A DNA stretch of 64,000 nucleotides from Leguminivora glycinivorella (taxonomy: Eukaryota; Arthropoda; Insecta; Lepidoptera; Tortricidae), in assembly GCF_023078275.1 (NCBI RefSeq), contig NC_062990.1, positions 3,675,501 to 3,739,500 of the forward strand. Direction: 5' to 3'. The notes beneath the pieces were generated by a model that made no database searches, was not told the origin of the DNA, and saw nothing but the letters and a program-made list of their open reading frames with translations. Shown here one piece after another: positions 43,400 through 54,384 of the stretch. The position numbers and the translations under genes are program-made. Numbering within the stretch: the first letter of the stretch is position 1; each line of letters opens with the position of its first letter.

Positions 43400-44520
43400 T
43401 GTCGCAGCGTGAGGTGGCTCCGCCACCAATTCGTAAACAATATTGTTATTTTTGTATTAACGCGGGTAGTCGCATGTAAACATTAGATTTGTAGTATCAA
43501 TCATAGGTATGAAGTCGCGAAACATGACAGTTGTAATTGATTAAATTTTGATTGTAGGTAACATTTGAGTGTTTATCGTGCCATGTTATTTAAATGGCAA
43601 CAATATGAAAGAATGATAAAGTTGGTTTACTTGTCAATCGTATCCGCTTGTTCCTATTTTCTGATTGGTCGTCAATTATTGTGTAAACATTGTTAAATAA
43701 GGTGTTTAAGTTGCCTAACCTGTGAAAGCATATCAATCATGTTTTAGTTTTATGATTTAATAATCATTGTTGTGAATTATTCTGTAATGCCTTTTCTTTA
43801 TGAGTGTTTTGGAACGTCAAGTAGTTAACTTGGGTGAGTTCGGCACGAGGTGGCAGCACTGTTATTAACTTGAAATTGTCGTTATGTACATGGCAACCGA
43901 ATTGTCACGTTGGTGGTAAACGGAAATGTGATTCATTCTTGATTGGACCGTACTGGGTAAAGGTCGTGGATTCTAGATGGAACCGCGCTGGAGAAAGGTT
44001 GTAGATACTTGATCGGAGAGTTGTAGACGTTGACCACACTCGTGCCTAATTCGCCGCGTTCCCGAAGGCTTATACCTGAAGGACAATTCTGATAGTTTAT
44101 TGAGTCTTATCGTTCTATAACCGTTCTAACTAAGTGTTCTATTCCAAGTGTTATTTGACAACTTTAATAACATTACTAGTTAATTAGAAGTTTACGTTTG
44201 TAACAAAGTTGAGCTACTGTTTTAGTGTTGTCGAGTTTGTCGGGCTAGTGGTGTAGGATCCGAACCGGTGTAGCTTATTTGAAAATAAAGTCGTAACCGT
44301 TTTTATGTTGTTTCTTATTTTCGAGCAATCCGTCTTTATTAGAGCAATCCTTATTGATTTTTGGCACTGAGTAATAAATTAAGGTTAGGTTAGGAATGGT
44401 CAACGTATTTCCGATTTTATTTCATTCATTGGTAGCATACGAGTGTAGCTGTGACGTAAGTTACATGAGGAACTGCTCCATCCCCGCGCCGCTCATCCTT
44501 GGCCATCCACGGCGTCGACA
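43400..44520. repeat. Right LTR of outer element, intact
   Basis: 1121 bp from TGTCGCAGCG to GGCGTCGACA. It holds the undisturbed target sites of the inner LTR element (near 44187) and of the LINE (44393-44406), which is what allows both insertions to be read precisely. Confidence 0.82.
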
Positions 44521-44787
44521 TATATAATAGGGAAAATAATGAATTCGACCGGAGCGTTACCTAGCTAATAAAATCTTGGTTGCGATACTTGCTATTAGGT
44601 TTAGGATATAATTAAGCATAGAAAATTTATTATCGAGGCGAGAAACTCGTACCATCTATGAAACCGTTCGCTGAAAGGATTATCGGACCAATGATGTTAC
44701 CTATATCTAGTATGATTTATTAAAACACAATAAAAACACTTATACCTACTAAAACATTACAAATGAAAACTTATGCTAATAACCTAA
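44521..44787. other. Flank of outer LTR element with a possible LINE scrap
   Basis: 44640-44700 (cgctgaaaggattatcgga) resembles, on the minus strand, the piece also seen at 50850 (cgctgaaacggctatcggga), so it may be a small fragment of the same LINE. Otherwise nothing was recognised. Confidence 0.4.
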
Positions 44788-45012
44788 CCACAAAATTAAA
44801 ATTTTGAAAAAACGCCCGACCGCGACATAGTACACCGATTTTAATGAAACATGGCTAAAACACTCCCAACTAACTCAGCTTTTAAACAAAAAAACTAAAT
44901 CGAAATCGGTTCATCCGTTCGGGAGCTACGCTCAGACAGACAGACAAACAAACAGACAGACAGACAGACACACACATAGACAGTCATCCGTCGTTTTTGC
45001 GTCGGGGGTTAA
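44788..45012 (-). repeat. CAGA-linked repeat, copy
   Basis: aacctaaccacaaaattaaa through (CAGA)n to cgtttttgcgtcgggggtta. Near-identical in layout to 24110-24360. Confidence 0.72.
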
Positions 45013-45115
45013 AAACACGATAAAAACGCTTATACCTACTCAAACATTACAAATAAAAACTTATGCTAAAAACTTACAAAAAAATATCCTACTTGATTAA
45101 ATAGCTTATCCATTA

Positions 45116-45429
45116 CATTTTTATATTAAAGGAAAAAATGGAAAAATTTACGCTTCCGGCGGGACTTGAGACTCCAGTGCCGTTACAAGATGTAATAGTC
45201 TGTCGGTAGATGGCGCTAGACGTCACCCCAAGACGTGTGTACATAAGGAAAGGCATGGAAAGATTTGCGATGTTCGGCGTGGCTTCCGTAGCTCAATTGG
45301 TTAAGAGCCTTGCACGGATTGCAAATGATGCGGGTTCAAGTCCCGCCGGAAGCGTAAATTTTTCCATTTTTTCCTTTAATATAAAAATGTTTAGAATCGT
45401 TAGCAGACGTTTCTGCTTGTTAAAAAATA
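45116..45429 (+). mobile_element. Foldback tRNA-derived SINE, copy 2
   Basis: Bounded by a 13-bp direct repeat (agcttatccatta at 45103-45115 and 45430-45442). The left arm (attaaaggaaaaaatgg, then acgcttccggcgggacttga) is the reverse complement of the T arm, acceptor and tail of the tRNA body at the right. Between them lies the conserved middle block with ggtagatggcgctaga. Right of the tRNA come the T-rich tail and a short A-rich end (ttaaaaaata). The clearest copy of the family. Confidence 0.78.
45282..45354 (+). pseudogene. tRNA-like body of foldback SINE (anticodon GGA-like)
   Basis: Acceptor GCTTCCG/CGGAAGC, D arm GCTC...GAGC, 4-bp anticodon stem TTGC/GCAA with loop ACGGATT (GGA), and T arm GCGGG/CCCGC with loop TTCAAGT. 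A GGA anticodon would be Ser, but there is no long variable arm. That and the 4-bp anticodon stem mark it as a tRNA-like SINE body. Confidence 0.62.
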
Positions 45430-45596
45430 AGCTTATCCATTATGTTTCTATCTTCAATGAACTAATGGAGACGAGAACGCTATGAACAGTTTACCCAATA
45501 TTGATTGACTTCGAAACTATTATTGCAATAATAAACTTAAATACGAAGTAGCTTCTAAAATGTTCCACTGTATAGATTAATTTGCTTATTATCACA

Positions 45597-45720
45597 TTAT
45601 CATCGTCCTTGCGTTATCCCGGCATTTGCCACGGCTCATGGGAGCCTGGGGTCCGCTTTGACAACTAATCCCAAGATTTGGCGTAGGCACTAGTTTTTAC
45701 GAAAGCGACTGCCATCTGAC
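45597..45720 (-). mobile_element. SINE family A fragment
   Basis: From tcgtccttgcgttatcccgg to gcgactgccatctgac, then switches directly into the next repeat at 45721. Confidence 0.75.
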
Positions 45721-46155
45721 TGAACTGAAAACAATTTTCCTAGAAAGTCTTTATAAAGTTCTACTTTTGTGATTTTTTTCATATTTTTTAAACATATGGT
45801 TCAAAAGTTAGAGGGAGGGACACACTTTTTTTTCCTTTAGGAGCGATTATATCCGAAAATATTAATATTATCAAAAAACGATTTGTGTAAAACCTTATTC
45901 ATTTTTAAATACCTATCCAACAATATATCACACGTTGAGGTTGGAATGAAAAAAAAATCAGTCCCCACTTTACATGTAGGGGGGGTACCCTAACAAAACA
46001 TTTAATTTCACTTTTTATTTTACTTTTTTGTCGGCGTGATTGATACATATTGATACCAAATTTCACCTTTCTAGTGCTAACGGTCACTGAGATTATCCGC
46101 AGACGGACGGACGGACGGACAGACAGATATGGAATTGACTACGGAACCCTAAAAA
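45721..46155 (+). repeat. GGAC-linked element, 5'-truncated copy
   Basis: It begins at the internal segment aaaacaattttcctagaaag and continues through the G run and (GGAC)n to gactacggaaccctaaaaa, as in the full copies at 47046, 51881 and 62305. Confidence 0.7.
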
Positions 46156-46229
46156 TGCGCGTTTCTACGCACACAGTCTAAACTCGTGTAGGCAAACGCG
46201 TACCATGCTTGTATGAGTGAGATATGACA

Positions 46230-46735
46230 GGTCAACTGGCCCGGTCGCCGAATGGCATTTCTGCGACGCGAAACGAAATGGAAACGCCGCAGAAAGGTAG
46301 TCTTGCTCTGTCGCGCTAATACGCAAGAGCGATAGAGATAGAGAGCTACGAAAGAGATATTATTGTAAGCGTTTCGAGCGATTTGTGCATTCGGCTACGC
46401 ACACTTGGTCGCGTTCTTGACAGGTGGTGACTTTGAGGTAACCGAGAGCGGGGCGCGAGTGGGCGAAGCTGTTAGCGAGGAGCGCGAGTGGTCATACTGT
46501 ACGATAGTACGCTTAGATATCTATCTCTATCGCGCTTGCGTGGCGCGACAGAAGTACGTCGGAGAAACATTCGGCTGGACAGGTGCCGTAGCCGAATGGC
46601 ATTTCTCCGACGCGAAACGAAAACGAAACGCCGCGAAAGGTAGTCTGTCTCTGTCGTGCCAATACGCAAGAGCGATAGAGATAGATATCTACGAGCGTTT
46701 CGTTTCGTGAGCGTTTGTGCTATTCGGCTACATAC
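46230..46735. repeat. Palindromic GCCGAATGGCATTT repeat
   Basis: The block cgccgaatggcatttctgcg...cgctctgtcgcgctaatacg is present at 46240-46400 and again at 46585-46730, with an inverted version (atctctatcgcgcttgcgtg) between them. Related sequence is at 59740-59930 inside Y. Open frames on both strands are repeat shadows. Confidence 0.6.
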
Positions 46736-46769
46736 CCAGATTAGTTTTTTACGTGCACATTTCTGAAAT

Positions 46770-46859
46770 CAGCGCCATTGGAACCCTCGGCCACTGTAGA
46801 ACTATGGTCATTTTGACATGGTTCTACAGTGGCCTAGGGTTCCAATTGGTTGACTGTAC
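46770..46859. mobile_element. Hairpin MITE (TTGGAACCCTAGGCCACTG family), copy 1
   Basis: Arms ccattggaaccctcggccac...gtggcctagggttccaattgg around tatggtcattttgacatg. A second copy is at 51350-51495. Confidence 0.72.
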
Positions 46860-47045
46860 CAACTGAAAATGTATCTATATTACCAGTATGAATAAAGTTT
46901 GGTAAGTATATCTGATCGAACTGCGCACCTCCAAATACATACATTAGGCTAATAAAACCGACTTCTAATGTAATAAATATGTCTGCCTGCCTAAATAAAA
47001 GCTATTTTAGTCCAGTCAATGGGGACGTTGAAATTGACGACAGTT

Positions 47046-47578
47046 AAAAAAACCGGCCAAGAGCGTGTCGGGCCACGCTCAGTGTAGGGTTCCGTAGTTT
47101 TCCGTATTTTTCTCAAAAACTACTGAACCTATCAAGTTCAAAACAATTTTCCTAGAAAGTTTTTATAAAGTTCTACTTTTGTGATTTTTTTCATATTTTT
47201 TAAACGTATGGTTCAAAAGTTAGAGGGGGGGGGACGCACTTTTTTTTCCTTTAGGAGCGATTATTTCCGAAAATATTAATATTATCAAAAAACGATCTTA
47301 GTAAACCCTTGTTCATTTTTAAATACCTATCCAACAATATATCACACGTTGGGGTTGGAATGAAAAAAAATATCAGCCCCCACTTTACATGTAGGGGGTA
47401 CCCTAATAAAACATTTTTTTCTATTTTTTATTTTTGCACCGGTTACTGAGATTATCCGCGGACGGACGGACGGACGGACGGACGGACGGACGGACGGACG
47501 GACGGACGGACGGACGGACGGACAGACAGACATGGCGAAACTATAAGGGTTCCTAGTTGACTACGGAACCCTAAAAAA
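47046..47578 (+). mobile_element. GGAC-linked element, full copy 1
   Basis: It starts aaaaaaaccggccaagagcg, gggccacgctcagtgtaggg and ends with (GGAC)n, gacagacagacatggcgaaa, tagttgactacggaacccta. Internal marks include a G run followed by acgcactttttttt. Two other full copies at 51881 and 62305 differ mainly in (GGAC)n length. The ends are not clearly inverted and no duplication was defined. Noncoding. Confidence 0.8.
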
Positions 47579-50370
47579 TGAGGCCAACATTTTTAATTTT
47601 TTTTCTATCTGTGGAAACTTGTTATTGGCTCATTGTTTTTGTGTTATAAGCCTTATTGTAACTTTAGCTGTAAGTTTTCCTAACAAATAAAATACAATAA
47701 AATAAAACATGACAATAAATGCGAATGTGGGTTAAGTGTAGTTTGCTAAACACAGAAAACGTTTGGCATGGTTTTCGGTATTCACTATAAATTGCTCTGA
47801 TATTTAGAATAAGATGAAAATTGTACATTGTTGACCATTTAAAAGTGCTTATTAGCTACTTTGAATAAATAATATTTTGATTGATTGATTGATTGACTAC
47901 TTTTCCGTACCTACCTAAAGGCAAATCTGGTGAGAGCTAAAATCTACGAGAAGAAACACTGAAACTCAGTATCAACGTTAATTTTCAGATATTTATCAAA
48001 CGACCAACGCTCTTATCATGTTTTGATCCCAGAATATAACTTACAAGTACAGAAGGCTCACTCCTTAGTTGCCATTCTTATACATTAACAAACGGACCGC
48101 ACGCGTGCAGACGACATTGAATTCTATTTGCTTATACCGAATAATAGCGCGGTGAAAGATTGACTGACCTATTTAGAAGTATGTAACAAATATTTTTTTT
48201 TGATTTGAGGCTTGATCTTTAGGATACAAAATTAACTTTCATATTGTCGCTTAAGCGTAATTAGGTATCTTACTAGACTTCTAACTTTTTTATAATAATT
48301 TTATTATTAACCATAAGCATGATTATAATTTCTAGGTTGATGTTTTGATACCGGACTTATAACTAGCTTTATTTAAAATTCCGAATTAAAAGTATCATTA
48401 CCACACAGTTTTAAACAAGTTCTGGTATAAGTATTTACATTTTAAAATGTGTATAATCATATAAATATTGTTCAATTTATTTTTACTACAATTTGAAATC
48501 ATGTGATGCAAAATTAGCAAACAAATATATATAACAAAAATGGGTCCCCGTTGACTGGACTACCCGAAGAGGAAATAAGTTCGATTTCCTTTATTACCCG
48601 TAAAGGTGTAAATTTACTGGCAGTAAACGGGAAACTTCTACACGTTATTTTTTATTATAAGTTACGGTAATAGATGGCGCTTTGATGTTTTACACTTTAG
48701 CGCAAGTTTTGAGACCAGGTTTTGCCAAGTTTTGAAGTTAGGTTCCTTCTAAAGATGATGGTTTTTGAAAGGTACCTATATCCCTTCAAAAAGATTTGAC
48801 ATCTTTAGCGGGAGTTAAGGGTGCCTTCAAGAAAAACGTCAAAACAGCTTTATTCGGTGAAATACTACGCTTACCATTATCTAAGAGGTATAATTAATTC
48901 AAGTTTCCATTAGAGCATATTATTATCTTGATTCTTATCAGACGGGATTTTTGAAAACTTACTACTTAAATTAATTATGGATTTTTCTCTGATGCACGTT
49001 CTGGAAAACCCGCGTACAGCGCTGAATTAGTCGATCTTATTTGTAAAATTTGGACAATTTTGAGTACTAAAATGGGTTATAATACGTATATCCTGTACTA
49101 CAATCTTCTCAGACTACATTTTTATTAAAAGGTTTTGAAAAAAGAGTAAACGAGGCTAAGACAAATTTTTTTTTTTTTCAGAAATCACCTTATATTAAGT
49201 GAAATTTTCTTTGAAAATCTACGTCACATCGAAGTTGATTTCTTACAAAATTAATCTGCAACGTTTACTAAAATTGATCTTATGTCTTAGTGATTATAAA
49301 TTTCTATTATATATTTTTGGCACTTTTTTGAAAACGCCACCACTTCTGGACATTTTCTCATATTTTGTTAGACCAAGTAAAAATAGTCCTATAATATATT
49401 ATTTTACCTATATATTTGTAAACTACTTGCAAATCCTTTTAATTTGATACTACACACGGTATGCTTAAGCGCTCTTCGTCTGTAATGAAAAGAAAATTGT
49501 AGTAAGTGTGTATGGAATGGATATAGACTTACTGCGTTTTAACTTTGAGGAGCAGCGTGAGATACGAGATTTTTTCAAAGTAGTGAAGATTTTCACATGA
49601 AAGCCCTAATACTAATTTTATTCATTTAATTCATACATCATACCACCTTAATTTATAAGTAACTCAATGTAGAACTATATGGTTGCTTCCAGTGTGTTAT
49701 GCAAAAGTCTCGTTAGGTCCTCATACATACATTTGGCTTTTCCCTAAATGAATATAGTCCTTATGACTTTGTGTAAAGGTTCAACCATAGACAAACTGGC
49801 AATATTGACGATGGTACATTTCGTAAACATCTTATCTCCATGGAATGGTATGTCTATAATGAAACCAGGCATATAATTCAATATTGTTATCATTAATTAA
49901 GAGGTGTTTTTGAGTTACTCTTAATTTTCACCCCATAATGAATTTTTGAAAAGTTTCCCAGCAGCAATGTACTGTAAACGTGGTTGCGATGACAATCAAT
50001 GACAACTGTCAACGAGCGTTTAACGCGAGTGTGTTTGTATTACGTTGCGGGCCGAATTATTTTGTATGGATAAAAAAAATATTTCAATTTTAAGTAAAAG
50101 TTATCTAATTCATTTTTTTATGTCTTATACTCACCACCGTTAAGAGGTTCGCCCGTTTTAGGTTTACACCCTGTATTTTAACTTTAAGTGTAAATAGTTA
50201 AGTCGCATATTCCTTTATATTTTCAAGAAGAATTATGAGTGTGTGAGTATAGTAGACGTTTGCAATATTCATGTGAATTTTGGCCAAAATGCGTACAAGG
50301 GAATGCATTTGTAATCAAACATCAGTCTAAACTGTGGAAATCGACATCGGTTCGTTTGAATTTATTTATT
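47579..50370. other. Largely unassigned AT-rich stretch
   Basis: 47590-47705 and 47750-47897 look like retroelement 3' tails (ending in aaataaaatacaataaaata and in (ttga)n). 48045-48130 may be a scrap of repeat R. For the rest (48140-50370) I see no gene, RNA or repeat. The 82-codon frame at 49199-49447 is hydrophobic and AT-rich without motifs. This is the longest part of the window that I cannot explain as mobile DNA. Confidence 0.4.
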
Positions 50371-50467
50371 ACTAGCTTTTTCCCGCGACTTCGCTCGCTC
50401 GATCCGTTTTGCCGTTAAAGACGAACAAACAAACAGACACACACACACCATTTATAATATTAGTATG
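50371..50467 (+). repeat. TACTAGCTTTTTCCCGCGACTTCG repeat, short complete copy
   Basis: ttactagctttttcccgcga at the left and caccatttataatattagta at the right, with an ACAC/CAGA microsatellite between. Starts of the same family are at 4747 and 20170. Confidence 0.6.
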
Positions 50468-50544
50468 GATTACATCGTTTTTTGGCTTTTTGGAAAGGGG
50501 TACTGTTACAGGAGGGATACTTTCTCCATAAAAACGCTCTCCAC

Positions 50545-50665
50545 TTTTTTTTTGGGATAGGAGGCAAACGAGCAGACAGGTCGCCTGATGGTAAGCGATC
50601 ACCGCCGCCCATGGACACCCGAAACACCACAGGTGTTGGAGGTGCGTTGCCGGCCTTTAAGAGGT
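50545..50665 (-). repeat. Dispersed retroelement 3' tail, inverted copy
   Basis: Reverse complement of the 3550-3676 unit (cgatcaccgccgcccatgga, gttgccggcctttaag). Confidence 0.65.
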
Positions 50666-50689
50666 TTCCTCCTAGGTTTCCTTCAGGAC

Positions 50690-51060
50690 CCTAGTTGGTG
50701 ATTAGGGCCGCAGACTAAGAAACACGTCGGACTGTACCCGCTGTGTCGAAGATCACCATCAGCTTCTGCATCTGGCCCTTGATTGGGCCACCTAGCGAGA
50801 GTTTCTCAAGATGTTGGTCGAGACTCGAGACTCTTTGCTATGAGACCGTTCGCTGAAACGGCTATCGGGATGATCGTCGAATCAACATCCAACATGGCAG
50901 TTATCTCGTGAGCCAAGTCTAGGTACTTACAGGACTTGTTCTTCTCGGCTTTCACGAGATTCTCAAAATTATTATGAACATTAGTGTCGAACATTTTTAA
51001 TGACATAGATTTCGAAATTTCGTAACTGTTATGTGCTGCAATATTGAGCAGTGCTGGTAC
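50690..51060 (-). pseudogene. LINE ORF fragment (C-terminal region)
   Basis: The minus strand reads KYLDLAHEITAMLDVDSTII followed by PIAVSANGLIAKSLE, then, after a frameshift near 50820, KLSLGGPIKGQMQK and TVRR. The series LAHEI / VSxNGLIAKSL / KGQMQKA / ARIVRRFL is what I recall from C-termini of several lepidopteran LINE-type proteins. Frameshifts and stops show decay. Confidence 0.55.
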
Positions 51061-51349
51061 CTAAAGAACAGAGTATTGTCACAGTACGGTACAGGATAAA
51101 AGTTAGGAATAATCCATGTTTTTTTGCGCAGAAAGGCAAAAATTGCTGTTTGTATCATTCGGCTACAGGATTCGTACGAGTTTTAATTTCCTGAATCTAG
51201 CACAGAGCAATTATGGACAGATTTATCACTTAAGGATTTATTTCATAGTTTGACCGCAAAGAAAAGAGTCGTGGAATATATACATGCCATAACTCTTCTG
51301 TTCCTGCAGGGCTAAGAGAAAAACTGCTGTCTTTGTCACGCTCTAACAA
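51061..51349. other. Unassigned sequence
   Basis: Nothing was recognised. Confidence 0.3.
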
Positions 51350-51495
51350 GTACAGTCAACCAATTGGAACCCTAGGCCACTGTAGAACTATGTCATAGTG
51401 ACGTTATAAATCAGAATGTAAGAAATCTCTTACTGCTTGTCATTTTGACATGGTTATATAGTGACCTTTAGGGTTCCAATTGGTTCCAACTGTAC
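51350..51495. mobile_element. Hairpin MITE (TTGGAACCCTAGGCCACTG family), copy 2
   Basis: gtacagtcaaccaattggaa at the left, ccaattggttccaactgtac at the right. Longer loop than copy 1, containing tgacgttataaatcagaatg. Confidence 0.75.
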
Positions 51496-51689
51496 GTAAG
51501 TGCGAAAGTGACAAAAATGCGACTATGATATGGCCACAGATATTCTTTGTGTTTCAGATATCAATTTCTAATTAATTTTGCATCCTCACTACTTCGTACG
51601 TTTGTTTAAAGAGCGGTCGTACACCATTTTGATCGGACATTATTAACATCATCATTGATTATTAATTGATTGATTATTAATGAGAGAAG

Positions 51690-51880
51690 TCTGCATGTGA
51701 ACAAAATGAGAATGTTGCGATGTTGTGTGTGACAAGACTGTCTAGGATTCGGAATGATTATATGAGAGGAAGCCTGAGAGTAGCGCCAGTGACAGAAAAG
51801 GTGAAAGGTGCGAAGAGGAGGAGAGAACGAAGGACTAGGCCAGTAAAGTAATGTCAGCCGAGACGGAGCCGTGGTCAATA
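51690..51880 (+). pseudogene. RTE-type LINE fragment
   Basis: Plus strand: MRMLRCC, a frame change of one base, then VTRLSRIRNDYMRGSLRVAP and VTEKVKGAKRRR. This is the MLRW-CGVTRxDRIRNxYIRGSLxVAPVTEK block of RTE-type polymerases. It is cut off by the GGAC-linked element that follows. Confidence 0.78.
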
Positions 51881-52445
51881 AAAAAAACCGGCCAAGAGCG
51901 TGTCGGGCCACGCTCAGTGTAGGGTTCCGTAGTTTTCCGTATTTTTCTCAAAAACTACTGAATCTATCAAGTTCAAAACAATTTTTCTAGAAAGTCCTTA
52001 TAAAGTTCTACTTTTGTGATTTTTTTCATATTTTTTAAACATATGGTTCAAAAGTTAGAGGGGGGGGACGCACTTTTTTTTCCTATAGGAGCGATTATTT
52101 CCGAAAATATTAATATTATCAAAAAACGATCTTAGTAAACCCTCATTCATTTTTAAATACCTATCCAACAATATATCACACGTTGGGGTTGGAATGAAAA
52201 AAAATATCAGCCCCCACTTTACATGTAGGGGGGGTACCCTAATAAAACATTTTTTTTTTCATTTTTTTTTTTTGCACTTTGTTGGCGTGATTGATATACA
52301 TATTGGTACCAAATTTCAGCTTTCTAGTGCTAACGGTTACTGAGATTATCCGCGGACGGACGGACGGACGGACGGACGGACGGACGGACGGACAGACAGA
52401 CATGGCGAAACTATAAGGGTTCGTAGTTGACTACGGAACCCTAAT
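51881..52445 (+). mobile_element. GGAC-linked element, full copy 2
   Basis: Same start and end as the copy at 47046, with fewer GGAC units. It inserted into or next to the RTE fragment. Confidence 0.8.
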
Positions 52446-52751
52446 AATTGTAATCTGATGCTTTCTTATATGGCTAAGGTGTGCATATTATTTTTTTGTT
52501 TCACGGAGCCAGGAACCGGTAACCACATTTAGTGCAACCGCCTAAAATATAATTTTAGTGTACTTTCTGTGTATGAATAAGTTTTATTTGAGCTGATAGG
52601 ATTGGGTTTTATGGCTCTTTCACGTTTTGTTTCACAAACGGCATTGAAAGGTTTTGACTATAACGCTCTCTGTTGCGGTGAATCATACGACTATTTTGGG
52701 TCATATATTTCGTAGACTTTTTCTATTGGAATAGTAAACCGATAGCTGTAT
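52446..52751. other. Unassigned sequence
   Basis: Nothing was recognised. Confidence 0.3.
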
Positions 52752-52880
52752 CGAATGCATCATCATCATCCTCCTTGCGTTATCCCGGCATTTGCCACGG
52801 CTCATGGGAGCCTGGGGTCCGCTTTGACAACTAATCCCAAGATTTGGCGTAGGCACTAGTTTTTACGAAAGCGACTGCCA

Positions 52881-54384
52881 CCCAACTAGCAAAATAGTCT
52901 TGGATTGCGCACTTTATAAGAGTAGTGGGCTTATAGCACTCTAATATTTGTTTTAGAAAATGTTATGCTCTTATATTAGCCTTAGACAAGTTAGTACGCA
53001 CTCTAGACCTCTCTGTCTCATTACTTAGTCTCATATGTGTATATAAGCGCATTTTATAATACTATTATAAGCCTCTTACTCCTACAATAACATTTACGTA
53101 GATTCATTGTTCTTGAGAGTAAATATTCTTATAGTCCCCTTCTCTAAGTTTATTTGATTTTATAATGGTCCTAATAAATGCTCTTGTAAGAATGTCAGGC
53201 TAATATCTCCATAACATAAAAACACTATAAGTACATGCCTTTTTCATCTTATTCAAAACTATTATAAGATCAATAGCAGTAGTTAATAAGATATTAGAGC
53301 GATATTAGATCATTTGATGTTATAATAGCCTTAATAAATGCTTTTGTAAGAACTTCAGACTAATATCAGCATAACATAAAAATACAATAGTGCATCTTTT
53401 TGTGACCTTATATAAAGCTATTATGAGATCAATAGCAGTAATTTAGTTCGATATTAGCGTGATATAGAATAAACATACTTAAATAAACAATAGATGAGAT
53501 CAATATAAAGTGATTAGACCTTAAATCGATTTTGGGAACACAATTGTAAGTATACAACCATTTCATATCACCAACATTGCCATTTGAATAAAAAGTAAAA
53601 ACAATAAGTATATTTGTTTTTATAGGGTCAAGTGATATAAAATCAGGTCAAGATAAAGAAAATGAGGTTTTATATAGGTAAAGCAAGGAACCCTAAATTA
53701 ATTAAACATGGCCGTATCATTGGTATTCAAGAATGCTAATATTAAGTAAATGATCTTATAATAGTCTAATAGCGCACTGAGAAAATGCAACTATAACAAT
53801 GGCGTCTTTTTACTGCAAATATAGAAATAAAATAATTAACTAGGATACAAAATACTATTATTTGAGTGGGCGCATGAAATTTGAAGTGTAAATAAGGGTC
53901 CATTTTACAGTAAATAATATTTTCCAAATACTTACTGCGCAATATGAAGAAGCACCAAGGATAATAAACACGCTATTATAAGATTATAAGTATTACTAAA
54001 TGGTAATTCGTACCTTCAGTGTTTATTTTGTCCAACATTTTTTTTATATTATCACGCTACAGACCAAGCGTACCATGTTGTCGTACAAAAATCAAAATAA
54101 GCTTGTTTAGGCTCATAAGAGTCTAACGTTGGACCAAAATAAGCCTATGCAGGCTTATAAAATACTTACCTGAAAGCGATATTAGCCTAAGGAGGCTTAA
54201 ATTCGTTTTGGCATGATTACTGTAAAAGCAAACAGTATGCAATAAAAGTGATATTAGAACGATATTAAAATAAATACGCTTATAATTGTGCCCAAATCCA
54301 GGATTATACGATGATATAGAATCAATATAAAACCAAAAAAATGTAGTCTTGAGATCGTTGTAAGCGCGACTTTTGCTAGTTGGG
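52881..54384 (+). mobile_element. X element copy 1 (1504 bp, noncoding TIR element)
   Basis: It begins CCCAACTAGCAAAA and ends TTTTGCTAGTTGGG. The interior is rich in short repeats such as CTTATAATAG, GATATTAG and paired aggctta/taagcct motifs. Reverse complement of X2 with very few differences. The SINE flanks suggest a very short target duplication; class unknown (a CACTA/Mirage-like element is one possibility). The 100-codon minus frame (54123-54425) runs out of the element and is not a gene. Confidence 0.8.

Larger units (their letters stand above)
24462..44520 (-). mobile_element. Outer LTR retroelement, non-autonomous, heavily interrupted
   Basis: Two long terminal repeats (5' copy 24462-38900 in three pieces; 3' copy 43400-44520 intact, 1121 bp) both begin TGTCG and end CGACA. 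The outside flanks are TATA at 24458-24461 and 44521-44524, a 4-bp target duplication that marks the two repeats as the ends of one insertion. The LTRs differ by only a few substitutions and small indels. The interior (38901-43399) has no gag or pol; without insert W only about 1.25 kb remains. Strand is inferred from end motifs shared with the inner LTR element and is uncertain. Confidence 0.78.

Noticed and set aside
46405..46710. 101-codon frame in the GCCGAATGGCATTT repeat
   Set aside because: The region is a palindromic repeat with similar open frames on the opposite strand.
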